Assembly (NCBI RefSeq): GCF_020026915.1
Contig: NZ_JAINUY010000001.1
Location: forward strand, 806,001 to 870,000
Reading direction: 5' to 3'
Source: Flavobacterium potami
Lineage (GTDB): Bacteria > Bacteroidota > Bacteroidia > Flavobacteriales > Flavobacteriaceae
DNA: 64,000 nucleotides
In this document: piece after piece, positions 37,891 to 45,947 of the stretch
Position numbering within the stretch: position 1 is the first letter of the stretch
Layout: the number at the start of each line of letters is the position of its first letter
The notes under the pieces: model-generated
Databases searched by the model: none
The model's input: only the letters and a program-made list of their open reading frames with translations
Told to the model about the DNA's origin: nothing
Position numbers and translations under genes: made by a program

Positions 37891-38694
37891 ATGAACGAGA
37901 AAAATGTACAGTATCTGAAAGACCAGTTAAAATATACTGGATTCGGAGAAACTTTTGATGCTGAATTAAGAGAGAATATCCAGAAAGGGGATAAGGACTT
38001 TAAATTGATGCATACCGGTATTATGAACAATGGTGTCCCTAACAAAGATACAGTAACCGTTGAACTGAATTTTAAAAAGTCCGACCAGAGCGATATGTAT
38101 TTTTTCAATAGCTATCAGGTTAATCTCCAGAAAGAGGATAATAAGCCGGGATTGGAACAGACTTTTTATATTAATAATGATAATACCAGCATCACTCTCA
38201 AAGAGGCGTATAATTTGATGGAGGGCAGATCGGTCAATAAGGATTTAAAGAATAAGGACGGTGAAGCCTATAATTGCTGGATTCGTATGGACTTCAAAGA
38301 AAGTGACGACCGTGGAAATTTCAAACTTCAGCATTATCATCAGAACTATGGATATGATCTGGAAGCTTCGCTGGAAAAGCATTCGATAAAAGAACTTCTG
38401 ACACCTCAGTACAAGGAAGATCTGATGAACTCTCTGAAAAAAGGCAATCTGCAGTCCGTAACTTTTGTGGTGGGAGGAGAGGAGAGAAAACAGTTTGTGG
38501 AAGCTAATCCCCAGTTTAAGACTATTAAGGTTTATGATTCTTCTCTGCAGAGAATAAATGACCGTGAAAGCAAGAACGAGAAGCAGTCGCAGTCCAAAGG
38601 AAAGAGCGCAGACCTGGCTGACAATTCCGATGAGACCTCTCAGAAAGAAAAAAAAAGTAATTCCCGTTCAAAAAAAGCGGGCAGATCGGTTTAA
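37891..38694 (+). CDS. DUF3945-like protein, copy 1
   Basis: A 267-residue soluble protein from the ATG at 37891, preferred to a GTG at 37882. NITLKEAYN-like (SITLKEAYNLMEGRSVNKDL), QNYGYDLEASL and EANPQFKTIKVYDSS blocks match the DUF3945-type proteins of Bacteroidetes mobile elements. The last ~45 residues are a charged Lys/Ser-rich tail. No enzymatic motif is seen. It sits where TraO-TraQ would be expected. Confidence 0.68.
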   Translation: MNEKNVQYLKDQLKYTGFGETFDAELRENIQKGDKDFKLMHTGIMNNGVPNKDTVTVELNFKKSDQSDMYFFNSYQVNLQKEDNKPGLEQTFYINNDNTSITLKEAYNLMEGRSVNKDLKNKDGEAYNCWIRMDFKESDDRGNFKLQHYHQNYGYDLEASLEKHSIKELLTPQYKEDLMNSLKKGNLQSVTFVVGGEERKQFVEANPQFKTIKVYDSSLQRINDRESKNEKQSQSKGKSADLADNSDETSQKEKKSNSRSKKAGRSV

Positions 38695-38721
38695 GGTGCT
38701 TAAATAAATTAAAACTGAGTT

Positions 38722-39753
38722 ATGTCTTCTGAAAACAATCGAGTAGAAAATGAGATAAAAGTCTGGCAGTCCAAGGAAGAAAAATTAAAATTTTTATTTC
38801 AGAACAGCCCGCAGATAGAACGCTCTTTTGGCATAGAGAAACTGAAATTTTTTAAGATGCTCCTTTTTAAATATAAAAAGACGAAAGGCGTAGATGAAAA
38901 AATAACTTTAAGGTTTCTTAAGCATGAATTTAATAAATTGAAGCATCAAGTCTATCCTAATATCATTGTCCGGCTTTTAAATGAAGTGCTTAGTTCTGTT
39001 GTTTTTGAAAGGATAGATAAACAGGATTATCTTAAAGATTTGGAATTAAACAAGAAAACTTTAGAGGAACAGCTTATAAAAAGCGGTTTTCATGTGGCTT
39101 ATGGCAAAGTATTGGAGCATATGCAGGAGCAGCAGTTAAATTTTTCTATTCCTGTTTCTTATCACATCTCAGAGAATGAAAGACTTGAACATTCACTTCA
39201 ATTTGTAAAAGATTCGCAGGGAGCTTACCAGTTTGATGGATTCAGGTCAATACTTCACAATGATTCATCACCGTCCAGCCGAAGTACGCATTATTTCAAG
39301 AATGAAAAAACTGAGAGTTTTAATGCGGCAGAGGCATATGAAATGCTGGCAGGAAGAGCAGTGCTTAAAAGCGGGACTTGGAAACAATTTAACTTTAATG
39401 ATAAAGACCTTAATGAAAATTATCTAATGCATGAATTTCCACAGGCATATGGCTACAATGTTAGCAATGCTTTAAGAACAGTTCCTCTTAAAAATGATGA
39501 TTACGAAACATTCGAATCCCTGGCCGATTCTTTGAAAAAGGGGAGGAGGGAAGAAGTTCTTCTTATGATACAAGGGAGAGAAATGAAGGTTTTTTTGGAA
39601 GCAAATCCACGCTTTAAAACCTTGAATTTTTATAACGACAGGATGCAGAAACTTAGTCTGGCGGAAATTAAAAACGGCTGTAAAATTAGTCCGCTGCTAA
39701 AGCCGCAGCAAAATATTGAGTTGCAGACCGCAAAAAAATCTCATCATATGTGA
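38722..39753 (+). CDS. DUF3945-like protein, copy 2 with extra N-terminus
   Basis: A 343-residue paralogue of the previous protein. The C-terminal ~230 residues share the same order of blocks (AEAYEMLAGRAVLK, QAYGYNVSNAL, EANPRFKTLNFYNDR), and an unrelated helical, lysine-rich ~110-residue domain is added at the front. The two copies are clearly diverged. Function is unknown. Confidence 0.65.
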   Translation: MSSENNRVENEIKVWQSKEEKLKFLFQNSPQIERSFGIEKLKFFKMLLFKYKKTKGVDEKITLRFLKHEFNKLKHQVYPNIIVRLLNEVLSSVVFERIDKQDYLKDLELNKKTLEEQLIKSGFHVAYGKVLEHMQEQQLNFSIPVSYHISENERLEHSLQFVKDSQGAYQFDGFRSILHNDSSPSSRSTHYFKNEKTESFNAAEAYEMLAGRAVLKSGTWKQFNFNDKDLNENYLMHEFPQAYGYNVSNALRTVPLKNDDYETFESLADSLKKGRREEVLLMIQGREMKVFLEANPRFKTLNFYNDRMQKLSLAEIKNGCKISPLLKPQQNIELQTAKKSHHM

Positions 39754-39775
39754 TGTTTATTTATCTTATACAGTT

Positions 39776-40063
39776 ATGGAAAATCTTAATCTTTTATCGG
39801 GATTTTTTCAGGCAATCGAAAATGACTTCAGAATCAGCACAACTCACATTGCTATTTTTGCCGCCTTGCTTCAATTTCGTGCAAGCAAAGATTTTGTAAA
39901 TCCTATTCAGGCTTACAGCATAGAAATCCAGAGTATTTCTAAGATCATGTCTCACAAAACCTATCAAAAATGTATGCGTGAATTGGATGAGTACGGTTAT
40001 TTGATTTATGTGCCTACAAAGAATAAGAACAGAAGGAGCAGTATTTATTTTCACTTGGAATAA
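39776..40063 (+). CDS. Small winged-helix-like regulator, copy 1
   Basis: A 95-residue protein from the ATG at 39776. It is predicted helical with a C-terminal wing (MRELDEYGYLIYVPTKNKNRRSSIYFHL). It resembles the gene at 40409 in layout (KYFKQLQDLGYVKYTPSYHPGYRSEVKL). It probably regulates the integrase or excision functions. Confidence 0.66.
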   Translation: MENLNLLSGFFQAIENDFRISTTHIAIFAALLQFRASKDFVNPIQAYSIEIQSISKIMSHKTYQKCMRELDEYGYLIYVPTKNKNRRSSIYFHLE

Positions 40064-40146
40064 GTTGTACTGAAAAAATTGAAAGTAGACAGAGTTTTGT
40101 TTTAAAGTAGATGATCAAATATTATAATGAGTAAAACCAGAATTTT

Positions 40147-40422
40147 ATGGAAGAATTTATAACGAAAGATGATTTAAGACAGTTCGGGCTTTTCATGACC
40201 GATACAGTGCGTACTGCTGTTGCGGAAGCATTTCAGCCAAAAAATTTTGAGCGGGAATCTGAGTGGCTGAAAAGTAAAGCTGTCCGTAGGCTGCTTGATA
40301 TTTCTGCAGGCTCGGTGCAGAATCTTAGAACCTCGCAAAAAGTACGTTTTAAAAAGGTGCTTGGATCTTATTATTATAACAGGGAAGATATTCAAAAACT
40401 CTTTAGCGATGACAAAGATTAA
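40147..40422 (+). CDS. Excisionase-like helix-turn-helix protein
   Basis: A 91-residue protein with a MerR/excisionase type HTH (SKAVRRLLDISAGSVQNLRTSQKVRFKKVLGSYYYNREDIQKLF). It lies just upstream of the convergent integrase gene, a usual place for a recombination directionality factor. It overlaps the next gene by 14 bp. Confidence 0.78.
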   Translation: MEEFITKDDLRQFGLFMTDTVRTAVAEAFQPKNFERESEWLKSKAVRRLLDISAGSVQNLRTSQKVRFKKVLGSYYYNREDIQKLFSDDKD

Positions 40423-40729
40423 TAGATTAAAAGAAAGCCATATAATGAGCTTTTTGTGTATGTACGCTAATGATCCCAAACTAAATGTTTGGCACCTGTC
40501 AATTTTGACAGCTATACTAGGGTTAGGATACAGGCAGGGGCAGAGGAGGAGAATAAAAGTAAGTCGCAGTAAAATTATGGAGTTATCCCATGTGAACACT
40601 CTGCCAACTTATCATAAGTATTTTAAACAACTTCAGGATCTAGGATACGTTAAGTATACCCCTTCGTATCATCCTGGCTATAGGAGCGAAGTAAAACTAT
40701 GTAAAAAGAGGCTATCTCAAAATATTTGA
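40409..40729 (+). CDS. Small winged-helix-like regulator, copy 2
   Basis: A 106-residue protein from the ATG at 40409; the longer frame from 40295 would run inside the HTH gene. It has the same layout as the 39776 gene (helical body plus a basic wing). It is the last gene before the shared terminator. Confidence 0.66.
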   Translation: MTKINRLKESHIMSFLCMYANDPKLNVWHLSILTAILGLGYRQGQRRRIKVSRSKIMELSHVNTLPTYHKYFKQLQDLGYVKYTPSYHPGYRSEVKLCKKRLSQNI

Positions 40730-40742
40730 GATAGCCTCTTTT
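40704..40742. terminator. Bidirectional terminator between HTH genes and integrase
   Basis: A perfect 18-bp stem (AAAAGAGGCTATCTCAAA / TTTGAGATAGCCTCTTTT) with a 3-nt loop. It overlaps the last codons of the 40409 gene and can end both converging transcripts. Confidence 0.88.
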
Positions 40743-40770
40743 AAGTTTGAATATGTCTTAAAAATATTTA

Positions 40771-42078
40771 TCAAGAAGAAATGTTGTATTTCTTTTTGAT
40801 TGCCTGGATTTCTTTTTCCAGTCTACTGAGAACTGCCAAGTCCGGCTTAGACATTTTAGGCTCAGTTTTATTGAGTTTTTTATTTAGAATTGACATTTCA
40901 CGGCCGATTGTTGCCTGTTCAGTTATGGCGTATGCTTCAGTCTGTTTTACTGATGCGTGGCCCAGTAGTTCTTTAACTACATTTATAGGAACATTATTGT
41001 TTAATGTAACGGTGCTTCCAAAAGTGCGGCGCGCGATGTGAGTATTTAAAGTAAATGGAAATCCGCATAAAACTGCCACTTCTTTCAAGTACTCATTCAT
41101 TTTCTGATTGGATGAGACAGGCAGTACAGTTCCGCGCTGAATGCATAGCTTATGTTCTTTATATTTCTCAATGATTTTAAGTGCCTGAGGGAGCAGCGGG
41201 ACATTGGTTGTTGAGTTTGTTTTCTGTCTTTCGGACATAATCCAAAGATTTCCGTCAATGCCTTCTTTGATATCACTTTTCTTTAATTGGTAAGCATCTA
41301 TGTAAGCCAGTCCAGTGTAACATTGGAATACAAATACGTCCCTGACAACATTAAGCCTGTCAGTAGTAAAATAATGCCTTTCCAGTTCATACAGTTCCTG
41401 AGTGGTAAGCGGTTTCTTTACCAGTTTTGTTTTTCGCCCCTTAAAGTTCTTAAAAGGATCCTTTGTGATTAATTCCTTATCAATCGCGCGGATTACAATC
41501 TTTTTGAAATTTGCAATGTATTTTAGTGTAGTGTTATTGCTGCAGTCTCGCACTGTTCTAAGATAAAACTCAAAGTCTTTAACAAATTCGAGATTCAAAT
41601 CCGCAAATTCAACATCCTCTTTTTTAAACTTGAATTTAATAAAAGCAGTTAAATGGTTTTTAGTAATGGTAAACCTGTCAAGAGTGCCTTTTGCATATCC
41701 TTTTCCTAGAAGAGCCTTCATTTCGTCATTATGCTTTTGAAATTCTTCCAGAACCTTGATTTTTGGTGCTGTTCTTCCAAGAATTTGATCCATGATTTTT
41801 TCAGCAGTTATATGTTTTCCGCTGTAGAGCATTTCAGTTTTGATTTCATTGATTTTAATTGTCAGTGAATCAAGAAAGAAGTTTAAAGACTTTGCATCTT
41901 CTTTAGAGCCAACCGCTCGTTCGGTTTTTTGGTCCCATCTTGAATACTCCCATTTGCGTTTGGTTGATGCTTCTTTAGGGATGCTGTCTACGGTTATTCT
42001 AAAGTAAACCGTTCTAATTCTTTTGTCATTACTGGTTATTTTCATAAAGAAAACTAACCCAAAACTGTTTTCTAACAT
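40771..42078 (-). CDS. int: Tyrosine integrase of the element
   Basis: A 435-residue tyrosine recombinase of the Bacteroidetes conjugative-element type. The start MLENSFGLVFF is typical of that group and decides the start codon. The C-terminal catalytic domain has HIARRTFGS (HxxR box), ELLGHASVKQTEAYA with the presumed nucleophile Tyr, and CYTGLAYIDAYQL where other family members have Arg I (TGLR). As in IntDOT-like enzymes, the first catalytic arginine is thus not in its normal place. It lies at one end of the element, next to the tRNA fragments. Confidence 0.9.
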   Translation of the reverse strand: MLENSFGLVFFMKITSNDKRIRTVYFRITVDSIPKEASTKRKWEYSRWDQKTERAVGSKEDAKSLNFFLDSLTIKINEIKTEMLYSGKHITAEKIMDQILGRTAPKIKVLEEFQKHNDEMKALLGKGYAKGTLDRFTITKNHLTAFIKFKFKKEDVEFADLNLEFVKDFEFYLRTVRDCSNNTTLKYIANFKKIVIRAIDKELITKDPFKNFKGRKTKLVKKPLTTQELYELERHYFTTDRLNVVRDVFVFQCYTGLAYIDAYQLKKSDIKEGIDGNLWIMSERQKTNSTTNVPLLPQALKIIEKYKEHKLCIQRGTVLPVSSNQKMNEYLKEVAVLCGFPFTLNTHIARRTFGSTVTLNNNVPINVVKELLGHASVKQTEAYAITEQATIGREMSILNKKLNKTEPKMSKPDLAVLSRLEKEIQAIKKKYNISS

Positions 42079-42272
42079 AATTCAGTCTTTTTAGATTAAT
42101 AAATGTAGAATTATAGCGTCAAAAAAGCAAGTCGTTAACCTCGTTAACCCCTTTGTTTATAAGGGATTTATTCAATTTCTGTGGCAGTTTTTCGTGGAAA
42201 CCAAAAGTGCCACGATTCTGCCATAGAGATTTTGAGCGGTTTTAAAAAATATGAAAAGCAGCATAAATGAAA

Positions 42273-42304
42273 AAAGCCTGCGAATCTTACGATTTGCAGG
42301 CTTT
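42273..42304 (-). terminator. Terminator of a former tRNA transcript
   Basis: A 14-bp stem (AAAGCCTGCGAATC with GATTTGCAGGCTTT, one G:T pair) with loop TTAC; on the minus strand it is followed by a T-run. It lies about 70 bp past the tRNA 3' fragment at 42372-42392, as expected downstream of a tRNA gene. Confidence 0.78.
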
Positions 42305-42371
42305 ACCACGTTTTTTAGGGGTTTTTGAAAAGATTGAAAAACTTTCGTTTCGGCTTCTTTTACCCTTTTGG

Positions 42372-42392
42372 TGGGGAGAGCAGGATTCGAAC
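42372..42392 (-). other. tRNA 3'-end fragment A (attachment-site remnant)
   Basis: On the minus strand the sequence reads GTTCGAATCCTGCTCTCCCCA: T-loop, T-stem 3' arm and acceptor 3' arm with discriminator A. The matching 5' T-stem arm (GCAGG) is missing, so this is only the last ~20 bases of a tRNA gene, as left by integration of an element into its 3' end. Confidence 0.68.
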
Positions 42393-42642
42393 TTTAAGCT
42401 TGAAACCGCTGTCAATGCCACTTTTATTTATGTCTTGAACCTCTGTGCACCGATTTTGCACCAAATTCAATTTTTACTATTTCAATATTAAATCATGCAC
42501 AAAACTTTAAAAATTAACGAATTAACATGCAGTTCTATTATTCTTTGTGTTTAACAAATATATTATAAATTTTTTAAATACAGGGCTGCCATAAATTTTG
42601 GCTTTTTGAAGACTTTTGAAAAGTTTCCTTTTAAGTCAACCG

Positions 42643-42663
42643 CGGTGAAAGAGGGATTCGAAC
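42643..42663 (-). other. tRNA 3'-end fragment B (attachment-site remnant)
   Basis: On the minus strand the sequence reads GTTCGAATCCCTCTTTCACCG: again T-loop to acceptor end, with discriminator G (tRNA-Ser-like). The 5' part of the T-stem is absent. The sequence differs from fragment A, so it comes from another tRNA gene or from a different element. Confidence 0.65.
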
Positions 42664-42980
42664 AAAAATTCTGCGTCCCGCTTTTATACTGCATTTCTAA
42701 TATTTTTTCTGTTTTGCGCCACGATTCTGCCACGGACTTTTTATGCGTTTTTATGCATTTTGAAAAGTTCCGGAGCAAATTATCCGTTTAAATTTAAGTT
42801 GTAATTCTTAATTGATTCTAATACAAAAGTAAACCTTTTTATTACAAACTGCGACAAATATTTTATTACCTTTTAAGTAATTTAAATAGAATTGAATTAT
42901 ATTGGCTTTTTGTGTCAGAAAGAAGATTCATTTCAGTTCAAGTAGATAATTCGTTTTTCTTAATTTTCATTGAGGCCACC

Positions 42981-43391
42981 TTAACTTTTTGTCGCAGAAA
43001 TAGTATCAAGTCCAGTAAAGGTTTTTCCAGATTTGTCTACACCTACCACCACTCTACCAGCAGGCTCACCATCTAAATGGAACTGAATATTTTTGGAATC
43101 TTTCCACCATACTCCAAACGTATGGTAATCTTCATTCCAATTTACATCTTTCAACGGATTTACGTCTAGTAAACCACTTTGATTGAAGTTTCCATAATTT
43201 CTAATTTCTCCTGGCGTTTTTCCCGAATCAGCATGAAAATATTGTGGATTCATTTGGGTGGGAAAATTGGGTTGATAACCGCATGATGGTTTTGAATTAT
43301 TCTCAATAATGTCTGTTAGATAAATTAGGCAATATGGTTGACTTTCTTTTGACAAGAAAAAGACAAAGAATGAGCGCTCAGTCTTTTTCAA
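42981..43391 (-). pseudogene. Fragment of a GH16 gene (partial duplication)
   Basis: A 136-codon reading frame whose bases 43019-43313 match 43542-43836 of the neighbouring GH16 gene with a constant 523-bp offset and only five mismatches by eye. It carries the DIIENN part of the catalytic motif but the first Glu is replaced (LTDIIE instead of EIDIIE). The signal peptide, the N-terminal half and the C-terminal end are absent. The front part of the frame is unrelated. It is almost certainly non-functional. Confidence 0.82.
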
Positions 43392-44664
43392 GTTTCCAAG
43401 TTCTAACCCAATCCACTTTCATGGTATTGATACTATTATCATTCAGATCTGATTTTGAAGCTAATCCGCCTAACCACGTTTCATCAGCCGTCCATAAATC
43501 AAAAATGATTTCTAAATCTCTAGTAAACTCGCGATCGGTATAGGTTTTTCCAGATTTGTCTACACCTACCACCACGCTACCAGCAGGCTCACCATCTAAA
43601 TAGAACTGAATATTTTTGGAATCTTTCCACCATACTCCAAACGTATGGTAATCTTCATTCCATTTTACATCTTTCAACGGATTTACGTCTAGTAAACCAC
43701 TTTGATTGAAGTTTCCATAATTTCTAATTTCTCCTGGCGTTTTTCCCGAATCAGCATGAAAATATTGTGAATTCATTTGGGTGGGAAAATTGGGTTGACA
43801 ACCGCATGATGGTTTTGAATTATTCTCAATAATGTCGATTTCATTCCTATTATAAGAGTCTCCATTGTTTAACCAATAGGTATTATATGCAGAAATATGA
43901 GCCGATTTTATTCTTGCTTCAGTATACATTGGATAGCTAATTTTAGTTCTTGAATGTATTCTAGCAGTTTGAAACCATCTTCCATCAGGATTACTCTCGT
44001 TTAAAGTTGCTTTTATCCATAAATTACCATCAGTAACACCAGAGTTGCTATTTGATGTTGACATGAAAACGGGTATACCGTAATTCCATGTAGATTTATA
44101 CCATTTTGTAGCATCCCAAGCTGTAAATTCATCAGACATGTCTTCCTGCTTCACCCATTTCATGTCAGATGGAGTTGTATTTGTAATTGAAACAAATGAA
44201 GGATAATTTGGATCTATGTTTTTGAAATCTTCTGCAGTGGGGCCTTTAATTAGGGTATTAATCGTTATGTTTACTTTTGCAGTTGCTTTGTCTCCATTTT
44301 TATCTGTTAAGGTATACGAAAAACTATCGGATCCGTAAAAATTTATTTTTGGAACATATTCAAAAATACCGTCTTTAACTTCTATTACAGTACCGTTGCT
44401 AGCAGTAGATAATAGGCTATAATCATCTCCTTTACCTCCATCTTGACCGATATTATCATTTAAAGAAACATTTACCTGATTGGAAGTTCCAGTGCTGCTG
44501 TTTTCATCAACAACAAGGACATCGTCTTGAGCTGTAGGTTTGGAGTAATCAGGAATAATGTCTGACTCAGAACTATTGCTGCTACAACTACATAGATACA
44601 CTAGAGATGTTATAGCTATAAGTAAAAATTTTGTTTTTTCTGTAAGGGCGTGTTTAAAAATCAT
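43378..44664 (-). CDS. GH16 galactanase lipoprotein (beta-agarase/porphyranase-like)
   Basis: A 428-residue surface enzyme. A lipoprotein signal (LLIAITSLVYLCSC) is followed by a cadherin/Ig-like domain (about 40-135: SLNDNIGQ, then YVPKINFYGSDSFSYTLTD) and a GH16 jelly-roll. The EIDIIE motif gives E275 as nucleophile, D277 and E280 as acid/base. The neighbourhood of GH86, GH117 and GH2 points to agar or porphyran. The exact GH16 subfamily cannot be fixed by eye. The 3' end borders the partial duplicate. Confidence 0.85.
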   Translation of the reverse strand: MIFKHALTEKTKFLLIAITSLVYLCSCSSNSSESDIIPDYSKPTAQDDVLVVDENSSTGTSNQVNVSLNDNIGQDGGKGDDYSLLSTASNGTVIEVKDGIFEYVPKINFYGSDSFSYTLTDKNGDKATAKVNITINTLIKGPTAEDFKNIDPNYPSFVSITNTTPSDMKWVKQEDMSDEFTAWDATKWYKSTWNYGIPVFMSTSNSNSGVTDGNLWIKATLNESNPDGRWFQTARIHSRTKISYPMYTEARIKSAHISAYNTYWLNNGDSYNRNEIDIIENNSKPSCGCQPNFPTQMNSQYFHADSGKTPGEIRNYGNFNQSGLLDVNPLKDVKWNEDYHTFGVWWKDSKNIQFYLDGEPAGSVVVGVDKSGKTYTDREFTRDLEIIFDLWTADETWLGGLASKSDLNDNSINTMKVDWVRTWKLEKD

Positions 44665-44865
44665 TTTATTTAATTTAACTAATTAATCCTAAAAGGATAT
44701 TTTTTTATTGTTGAAAATATAAGAATTTCGCTTCGTATTTTAGGATTATTATATTTATAGTTTAGTAGTACAAAATTGGTTTTGTTAATTTTAAGCACTT
44801 TTTGACAAATGAATGAAGTGCTATTTTTTAAGTAGTTTAGAATTTCGCTATTTTATTTTAAAACC

Positions 44866-44928
44866 AAATTGTCTTTAACCTCTTAGTTCTAATTACCGAA
44901 TCAGAGCTATGTGGTTAAAGACCAATTT
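44866..44928 (-). terminator. Possible terminator after the T9SS protein gene
   Basis: An inverted repeat of about 15 bp (AAATTGTCTTTAACC with GGTTAAAGACCAATTT, one extra base) with a 30-nt loop, just after the stop at 44934. The following T-run on the minus strand is weak. Confidence 0.4.
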
Positions 44929-44933
44929 AGAAA

Positions 44934-45671
44934 TTATTCTTTTATTAATTTTCCAGAACCTGCATCTGTAGCGATGATATAGGTTCCTTTAGATAAATCC
45001 GATACATTTAATGAACTAGTTGCTGCTGTTTCTTTTACTAGGGCACCTGACATACTTAAGACTTTATAAGTTTTAGTTTCTAAGTCAGCATTAAAAGTAA
45101 CTACTTCAGTAGCTGGATTTGGGTAAAAAGCGACAGTGTTTCTGTTTGTTTTTTTTGTACTTAAAGTTTCCGTTACACCTACTACGTAATTTACATAATT
45201 TTGATCGGTTGAAGGATTAGATCCAACAATTTGCAGAATATAATTATATCCTTGTACATAGCCAGGAGTTTCAGCTATAGGTAATGTGCCAGTAGGTAAA
45301 CTGATAACAACAGTTGCGGCTCCATTGGTAAAGTCTGCTGCGGATAAAGTTTTTAAAACAGTTAAATTATCTGAACCCCAACCCAATGGTGCTATTCCGA
45401 AACCAGATCTAGAGAAATTTATATATATAGTATTACCAACTGAAGGATTAGTAGCGTCAAAATTAGTAATTTCAATAGTTATTGTTTTGGCAGTTGTATT
45501 ATCAAAAGTATAGTTAGGAATTCCGCCCCAGGCATAACCAGCAAAGCTACCTGGCATAGAAACATAGGTATTGCCTCCGTTCATTGTTGTAGAATAATAA
45601 ACTTGTGCAGTCAAATTTGTAGTGCTTATACTTAAGCCAAACATAATTAATAATAATGTAATTTTTTTCAT
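44934..45671 (-). CDS. Secreted protein of unknown function with T9SS sorting domain
   Basis: A 245-residue protein with a signal peptide (ITLLLIMFGLSISTTNLTAQ) and a ~70-residue type A type IX secretion C-terminal domain (VAFYPNPATEVVTFN, then LSKGTYIIATD). The ~150 residues in between are Gly/Thr/Asn-rich and beta-strand-like with no named domain. Its place between GH86 and GH16 and a motif shared with other promoters suggest a role in galactan use, such as binding. Confidence 0.75.
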   Translation of the reverse strand: MKKITLLLIMFGLSISTTNLTAQVYYSTTMNGGNTYVSMPGSFAGYAWGGIPNYTFDNTTAKTITIEITNFDATNPSVGNTIYINFSRSGFGIAPLGWGSDNLTVLKTLSAADFTNGAATVVISLPTGTLPIAETPGYVQGYNYILQIVGSNPSTDQNYVNYVVGVTETLSTKKTNRNTVAFYPNPATEVVTFNADLETKTYKVLSMSGALVKETAATSSLNVSDLSKGTYIIATDAGSGKLIKE

Positions 45672-45784
45672 GGTTTTTTTGTTTTAGTTGTTAATATTTT
45701 GAGAAAAGCATGGCGTATATGCTTTTATTCTTTCGTAAGATTATTGTTTAAATTTTCTTTTAAGTAAATTTGTTACTCGACAAA

Positions 45785-45800
45785 AACTAGACTATAATGA
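45785..45800 (+). promoter_or_regulatory. Weak copy of the shared galactan-locus motif
   Basis: AACTAGACTATAATGA, about 115 bp upstream of the minus-strand T9SS gene. It matches AACTAGAYATAAACTGAACA loosely in its first half and has the same orientation relative to its gene as the susC copy. Confidence 0.4.
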
Positions 45801-45947
45801 AAGTAAACTACTATTTATATAAACATTTCCCATGAATTATAAGTTTTTTTATTATACTCGTTAAACGCTTGAAAAAATCATGCAAATAGTTCTTAGTTAA
45901 GGGGAAGGGGATAACTAAATGGTTCTGGACAGAAAGTATTGAGTGTT

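Larger units (their letters stand above)
42207..42733 (+). repeat. Three copies of an 18-bp motif around the att region
   Basis: GTGCCACGATTCTGCCAT at 42207-42224, GTGCACCGATTTTGCACC at 42445-42462 and GCGCCACGATTCTGCCAC at 42716-42733. The first and third share 15 identical bases (GCCACGATTCTGCCA). They are spread over a gene-free stretch by the integrase and may be integrase arm-binding sites; GTGGCA at 42181 is an extra inverted half-site. Confidence 0.55.

Noticed and set aside
42267..42791. Small ORFs in the att region
   Set aside because: They run through tRNA fragments and a terminator and show no protein features.
42981..43391. A second functional GH16 enzyme
   Set aside because: It lacks the signal peptide, half of the jelly-roll and the nucleophile Glu.
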